Source of the DNA: BS750m-G57 sp964607575
GTDB lineage: Bacteria > Planctomycetota > Phycisphaerae > SM23-33
Assembly (NCBI GenBank): GCA_964607575.1
Contig: CAZSLS010000223.1
Coordinates: 1-10,956 of the forward strand
Length of the DNA stretch: 10,956 nucleotides
Direction of reading: 5' to 3'
Of the stretch, positions 7,510 to 10,956 are shown piece after piece (position 1 is the first letter of the stretch; every line of letters starts with the position of its first letter). A program made the translations under genes and the position numbers. Below the pieces are notes generated by a model. The model was not told where the DNA came from, made no database searches, and worked only from the letters and a program-made list of their open reading frames with translations.

Positions 7510-9734
7510 CATATGTTTTCGACAAAGCGATTATTGGAGTGCTCATGTGTGCTGCTCTAACATCGGTTGCGTTTGCGTCCCCCGCCAAGACCATTGACCT
7601 GGCTTCAGACACTGCCTGGACTCTGAGCATCGACGGCGGGAGCTCCCGCGCGATCAAGGTCCCCGGTGGGGGATGGAATTCCGATCTGCAGTCGCCCCGC
7701 ATCGATACCATGAAGGGTGTCAAGGATCACGTGATCTACGAACGGAAGATCAATGTTCCGAAGGTTGTGGACCGGCAGGTCACAAAGATACACTTCGGGG
7801 CGGTTAACTATGGAGCGGAAGTTTACATAGACGGCAAGTTAGCCACCACCCACGCCGGCCCGCAGGTCCCGTTCGACGTCGATATCACGAAGTTCGTAAC
7901 TCCCGGGCGGAAGCACGTCCTGAAGGTCAAGGCATACCACCGCCGTCACTATCACGGGCCTGACGGGAAGAGCAAAGCCTGCTCCGTACCGGTCGGGTTC
8001 GACTTTCCGGCGGGCTCGAAACACTGGCACCGCTCCTGGGCGGGCAATACCAAGCAGGCATACGGTATCACCGTCTCGATCAAGCTGGCGGTGTATCCGC
8101 CGGTCTATATCAGTGACGTGTTTGTGACACCCTCGGTCAGCGAAGAGAGCCTCAAGGCCTGGGCATGGGTCCACAACAGCACCGACAAGAAGGTCAGCGT
8201 CACCCTGGTTGGTAAGCTGTCATCGTGGAATAAAGACAACTGGAAGTACCCCGCTATCCCGTCCGCGACGTTTGATATCCCCGCAGGCGGCGTAAAGAAA
8301 GTGTTGATCGGGCCGGTCAAGTGGTCCTTGGGCGAAAAGAGCTACTGGTGGCCTAACATTCCGTTCCGCGAAGATTACAAGGCCCGCCTGCACTATCTCG
8401 ACCTAGAGATTCGCCGCGACGAGAAGATGGCGCATAAGTATCGCCGGCGGTTCGGGTTCGTTCAGTGGGGCGAGGGCAAGTACTACTACACCGTCAACGG
8501 CGTGCGCGTGAACCAGTATTCCGACTCGACCTGCGAATCGCAGATGTCGTATTACGATTGCTACTCGACGGCGGCGGCGTTTGGTCGTCCCGATCCCGCC
8601 CGCAAGCGTCTCGGATGCCCCGAAACGTGGAAGCGGTACATGCGAATCGGTATTAACATGAACCGGATATGCTGCTCGACGCCCACCGAGTACATGATGC
8701 AGACGGCCGACGAAGTGGGCTTCATGCTAATGCCCGAATCTCCGATCTGGGGCAATCGCACATCCGTATACAATCCCGAAGTCACACCCAAAGTCGTCCG
8801 GGCGCTGGTGCGACACTGCCGAAACCACCCGAGTGTGGCGCGGTATTCAGTATTCAACGAAGTTCAGGACATCCGCAAGAAGGGATGGAGTGCGCTCATC
8901 GACGAGGTGCAACTGGCCGATCGCACGCGCCCGATCAGTTTCGATCGCCAGGGGAATGCAGCCAACGTGATCGTCGGACCCAAGGGCGGAAGGGCGGTGT
9001 TAATGCGACACTATCGCGGGATAGTGGCGGGCAAAGGTTCCATCCGCGCTATGGGCGAATGCGCCTGGGGAACCGACGAGATGGCGCAATTCGCCTTCGC
9101 CGCCCGCGAGTTCCGCATGAAGGACTACGCGTACTTCAGTCCGTGGAGTTGGATCAACTACTGGCCGAATTTCCTGGAAGGAATGAGTCACGCCAAGCAC
9201 GCCTGGAAGGCCAACAACGGACCCGACCGCACCGACGGCGTCAACGGATGGAAGTCGCCGGTAGTCAGTTTCACGCAGAAGAGCCTCCATCCCTTCCTGT
9301 TGATCGACCACGCGATTCGCCGGAAGCAGCCCGTCACGCCGCGCGGATGCACTTACGCGGTCGCGTTGCTGCCCAAGAGGAAAATCGGCGACGGTTCGCT
9401 TCCCTGGCCCGGATACGTGCCGGAGTACAAAACCGGCGCCGCGGTCGGGCGGAAGATCGAAATATTCAACGGCGCCCTGCAGGGCAAGGAGATGTCTCTT
9501 CGCTGGTCGGCGCGCTGGGACAGTCCCACAGGCGAGGTGGTCGTAAAGGGCGATATTCTCGGTCCGTTTGCAGTGCAACCCGGATTCCACACCACCCAGA
9601 CAATCGGATTTACCGCGCCGAAGTCGAAGCGCCCTAAGCGAAAACTGTATCTCATTCTGGAGTCCATCAAGGACGGATCAACAGTATTCACCGAAGATGC
9701 CCTCTACTTCAACATCATCAATACCGGAGTGTAG
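7506..9734 (+). CDS. Exported divergent GH2-like beta-glycosidase
   Basis: This 742-residue protein has a signal peptide (about 1-25, hydrophobic core, cut after V-A-F-A). A jelly-roll sugar-binding domain follows (about 30-200; V-I-Y-E-R-K and G-A-E-V-Y-I-D-G-K), then an immunoglobulin-like domain (about 200-310). The GH2 junction motif R-R-F-G-F-V leads into a TIM barrel (about 320-600) and a C-terminal beta domain. In the barrel, V-F-N-E-V-Q holds E452 in the acid/base position and A-M-G-E-C-A-W-G holds E518 in the nucleophile position. Their 66-residue spacing is compatible with GH2. The fold and both Glu residues indicate a retaining beta-glycosidase, for example a beta-galactosidase or beta-glucuronidase; the sugar cannot be told. 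The nucleophile context differs from the usual E-Y-G or E-F-G. Five cysteines lie between 343 and 390. It is the last gene of the operon, coupled to GH97 by a four-base overlap. Clan-level call is strong; subfamily is unknown. Confidence 0.85.
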   Translation: MTYVFDKAIIGVLMCAALTSVAFASPAKTIDLASDTAWTLSIDGGSSRAIKVPGGGWNSDLQSPRIDTMKGVKDHVIYERKINVPKVVDRQVTKIHFGAVNYGAEVYIDGKLATTHAGPQVPFDVDITKFVTPGRKHVLKVKAYHRRHYHGPDGKSKACSVPVGFDFPAGSKHWHRSWAGNTKQAYGITVSIKLAVYPPVYISDVFVTPSVSEESLKAWAWVHNSTDKKVSVTLVGKLSSWNKDNWKYPAIPSATFDIPAGGVKKVLIGPVKWSLGEKSYWWPNIPFREDYKARLHYLDLEIRRDEKMAHKYRRRFGFVQWGEGKYYYTVNGVRVNQYSDSTCESQMSYYDCYSTAAAFGRPDPARKRLGCPETWKRYMRIGINMNRICCSTPTEYMMQTADEVGFMLMPESPIWGNRTSVYNPEVTPKVVRALVRHCRNHPSVARYSVFNEVQDIRKKGWSALIDEVQLADRTRPISFDRQGNAANVIVGPKGGRAVLMRHYRGIVAGKGSIRAMGECAWGTDEMAQFAFAAREFRMKDYAYFSPWSWINYWPNFLEGMSHAKHAWKANNGPDRTDGVNGWKSPVVSFTQKSLHPFLLIDHAIRRKQPVTPRGCTYAVALLPKRKIGDGSLPWPGYVPEYKTGAAVGRKIEIFNGALQGKEMSLRWSARWDSPTGEVVVKGDILGPFAVQPGFHTTQTIGFTAPKSKRPKRKLYLILESIKDGSTVFTEDALYFNIINTGV

Positions 9735-10049
9735 AGTTCTCTACCCGCTTCTCCGCCGATGTAAGTGCATGTCGTAGCCATATTAGCGATTACTATTATC
9801 TCCGAAGTACTTTTCGCAATCGATTTCATGTGTTTGGAACGCAGAGAGAAACCCCATGGAGATTATATGGTTTTGCTCAAGCCGCCCTGCCTTCGCTCCG
9901 AAACAGATAAAAGCAACGGGTGTCGGTAAAGGGTCTGAGGCAAGTGGTGCGAAGACACGGTTGTGTGTCTGAATTCAGCGTACTTTATGTGGTAACCAAC
10001 CGGGCAGTTTTCGGAATGGTATTGATTGCAGCAGAAAGGAGACCACACG
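9735..10049 (+). other. 315-base spacer between the hydrolase operon and the lipoprotein gene
   Basis: This is the only long non-coding stretch. It is more A+T-rich than the flanking genes, as expected if it holds the operon end and the promoter of the next gene. I find no intrinsic terminator (stem plus T tract), no tRNA and no riboswitch I recognise. It contains a 20-codon potential reading frame (9867-9929), a six-base-pair hairpin (9953-9970) and a good Shine-Dalgarno (AAAGGAG, 10035-10041) for the lipoprotein. No promoter hexamer pair with proper spacing is convincing. Confidence 0.6.
9953..9970 (+). other. Short hairpin in the leader region of the lipoprotein gene
   Basis: AGACAC (9953-9958) pairs perfectly with GTGTCT (9965-9970) around a six-base loop. 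A second copy of GTGTC at 9920-9924 could compete for the GACAC arm, giving two exclusive folds. There is no T tract. The pairing is visible, but a six-base-pair stem can arise by chance and no role is shown. Confidence 0.25.
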
Positions 10050-10956
10050 ATGATTAGCACCAGGAGAATCAATTCCGTAACGTTTGTTGTGGCAGTGGTT
10101 CTGGTGATAGCAGTTCTTTCGTTGACGGGATGCAACAAGGGGACTCCCGACTCGGCAGGTGCCTCGCCCGGACAAGACAACAGAGGCTCCGAGGAGGTTG
10201 CTTCGGGGCCCAGGAAGAAGGTCTTGTTCGTCGACTCGTACCACAAGGGATACCCCTGGAGCGAGGGGATCATCTCCGGAATGCTCGAAGAACTCCGCAT
10301 TACGCTAGACCAGAACGATATCGCTAGCGCGTCGGACGGAACGGTGGAGTTGAAAATTGTTCGAATGGACACCAAACGCAACACCTCCGAGGAGTTCATA
10401 ACGCAGGCGGCCTGGAAGACCAAAACTGTTATCGACTCATGGAAGCCTGACTTGGTTATTGTCGCTGACGACAATGCTTCCAAGTACGTGGTGGTTCCTT
10501 ATTTCAGGAACACGGAGATCCCCTTCGTGTTCTGCGGGGTCAACTGGGATTGCTCGACCTACGGGTTTCCCTGCAGCAACGTCACCGGAATGCTCGAGGT
10601 TTCGCTGATCCCTCAATTGTTGAAAGAGATGGGTAAGTTCGCCTCGGGTCCTAGAATCGGTCTTCTGGGTGCGGACAACCTTTCGAATCACAAGGAAGCT
10701 AATAACTACAGGAGCAAGTTCAATGTCTGCCTCGAAAAGGAAGTCTTTGTTGAAACTTTCGAGGAGTGGAAGTCCGCATTCAAACGCCTGCAGAGCGAAG
10801 TCGACATGTTGATCATCGCTCCGCCGTCCTTCCTGAAGACTACCCGAGAAAAAGCCCAGGCCGCCAAGTTCGTTGCGGAGCATACGGCAGTTCCTACCGG
10901 ATGCGTGGAAGATTGGATCACGCCGTATGCCCTGATCGGGTTCGTCAAGGCGTCAG
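10050..10956 (+). CDS. Lipoprotein with ABC_sub_bind-type periplasmic domain, 3'-truncated
   Basis: The frame is open from the ATG at 10050 to the window end, 302 complete codons, and continues beyond. A clear Shine-Dalgarno (AAAGGAG, 10035-10041) lies eight bases upstream. The N-terminus is a lipoprotein signal: basic residues at 5-6, a hydrophobic core about 10-24, and lipobox L-T-G-C with C28 as the lipidated residue. A low-complexity Ser/Gly/Pro-rich tether runs to about 48. The mature domain starts with a V-L-F-V-D-S-Y strand and G-Y-P-W-S-E-G, then I-V-A-D-D-N-A, P-F-V-F-C-G-V-N-W and N-V-T-G-M. These are typical of the periplasmic-binding-like family PF04392 (ABC_sub_bind), found both as free binding proteins and as input domains of histidine kinases and GGDEF proteins. 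It may capture a small ligand for uptake or signalling; the ligand is unknown. The 315-base gap suggests it is transcribed separately from the hydrolase genes. What follows the domain cannot be seen. Confidence 0.8.
   Translation, partial: MISTRRINSVTFVVAVVLVIAVLSLTGCNKGTPDSAGASPGQDNRGSEEVASGPRKKVLFVDSYHKGYPWSEGIISGMLEELRITLDQNDIASASDGTVELKIVRMDTKRNTSEEFITQAAWKTKTVIDSWKPDLVIVADDNASKYVVVPYFRNTEIPFVFCGVNWDCSTYGFPCSNVTGMLEVSLIPQLLKEMGKFASGPRIGLLGADNLSNHKEANNYRSKFNVCLEKEVFVETFEEWKSAFKRLQSEVDMLIIAPPSFLKTTREKAQAAKFVAEHTAVPTGCVEDWITPYALIGFVKAS

Noticed and set aside
8669..9637. Forward reading frame of 322 codons inside the GH2-like gene
   Set aside because: Out-of-frame shadow; Arg/Gln/Pro-rich translation without motifs, while the main frame has clear GH2 motifs throughout.
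9735..9790. Search for an intrinsic terminator after the GH2-like gene
   Set aside because: No G+C-rich inverted repeat followed by a T tract could be found.
9961..9989. Possible sigma-70 promoter (TTGTGT with TTTATG, 17-base spacer) before the lipoprotein gene
   Set aside because: Both hexamers deviate from consensus and the -35 overlaps the hairpin; too weak to annotate.

Overview
The window holds six genes, all on the + strand. They form a five-gene carbohydrate-degradation operon followed by the start of a separate unit encoding a substrate-binding-type lipoprotein. High G+C content, many secreted glycoside hydrolases with Sec signals, and no SusC/SusD-type transporter suggest a heterotrophic Planctomycetota (perhaps Phycisphaerae-like) or a related PVC-superphylum bacterium. 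This placement is inferred from style; there is no rRNA or other phylogenetic marker here.

Layout. (1) Bases 1-2067: a GH36-like alpha-galactosidase-type hydrolase, cut at its 5' end by the window edge, with a proline-rich linker and a small unassigned C-terminal domain. (2) 2081-4414: an exported GH95 alpha-L-fucosidase / alpha-L-galactosidase. (3) 4444-5544: a cytoplasmic PfkB-family sugar kinase, most like 2-keto-3-deoxygluconate kinase. (4) 5599-7509: an exported GH97 enzyme carrying the Asp/Glu pair of the retaining (alpha-galactosidase) branch. (5) 7506-9734: an exported, divergent GH2-like beta-glycosidase that overlaps gene 4 by four bases. (6) 9735-10049: a spacer without a convincing gene. 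(7) 10050 to the window end: a lipoprotein of the ABC_sub_bind / sensor-input type, cut at its 3' end. Gaps within genes 1-5 are 13, 29, 54 and -4 bases, so they are very probably co-transcribed.

How they may work together. The exported hydrolases cover alpha-galactosyl (GH36-like, GH97), alpha-L-fucosyl or alpha-L-galactosyl (GH95) and beta-glycosyl (GH2) linkages. This looks like a set for stripping side chains from a galactose/fucose-rich heteropolysaccharide such as fucosylated xyloglucan, a pectic side chain, an algal galactan or a mucin-like glycan. The kinase points to KDG as an intracellular intermediate, which fits uronic acid, anhydrogalactose or L-galactonate catabolism. No transporter, regulator, lyase or sulfatase lies in the window, so the exact substrate cannot be fixed.

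I see no mobile element, CRISPR array, tRNA, rRNA or known riboswitch. The window looks like a fairly ordinary carbohydrate-utilisation cluster. The points of interest are subfamily-level active-site choices, an appended unassigned domain, one intergenic hairpin, and the lipoprotein gene next door.
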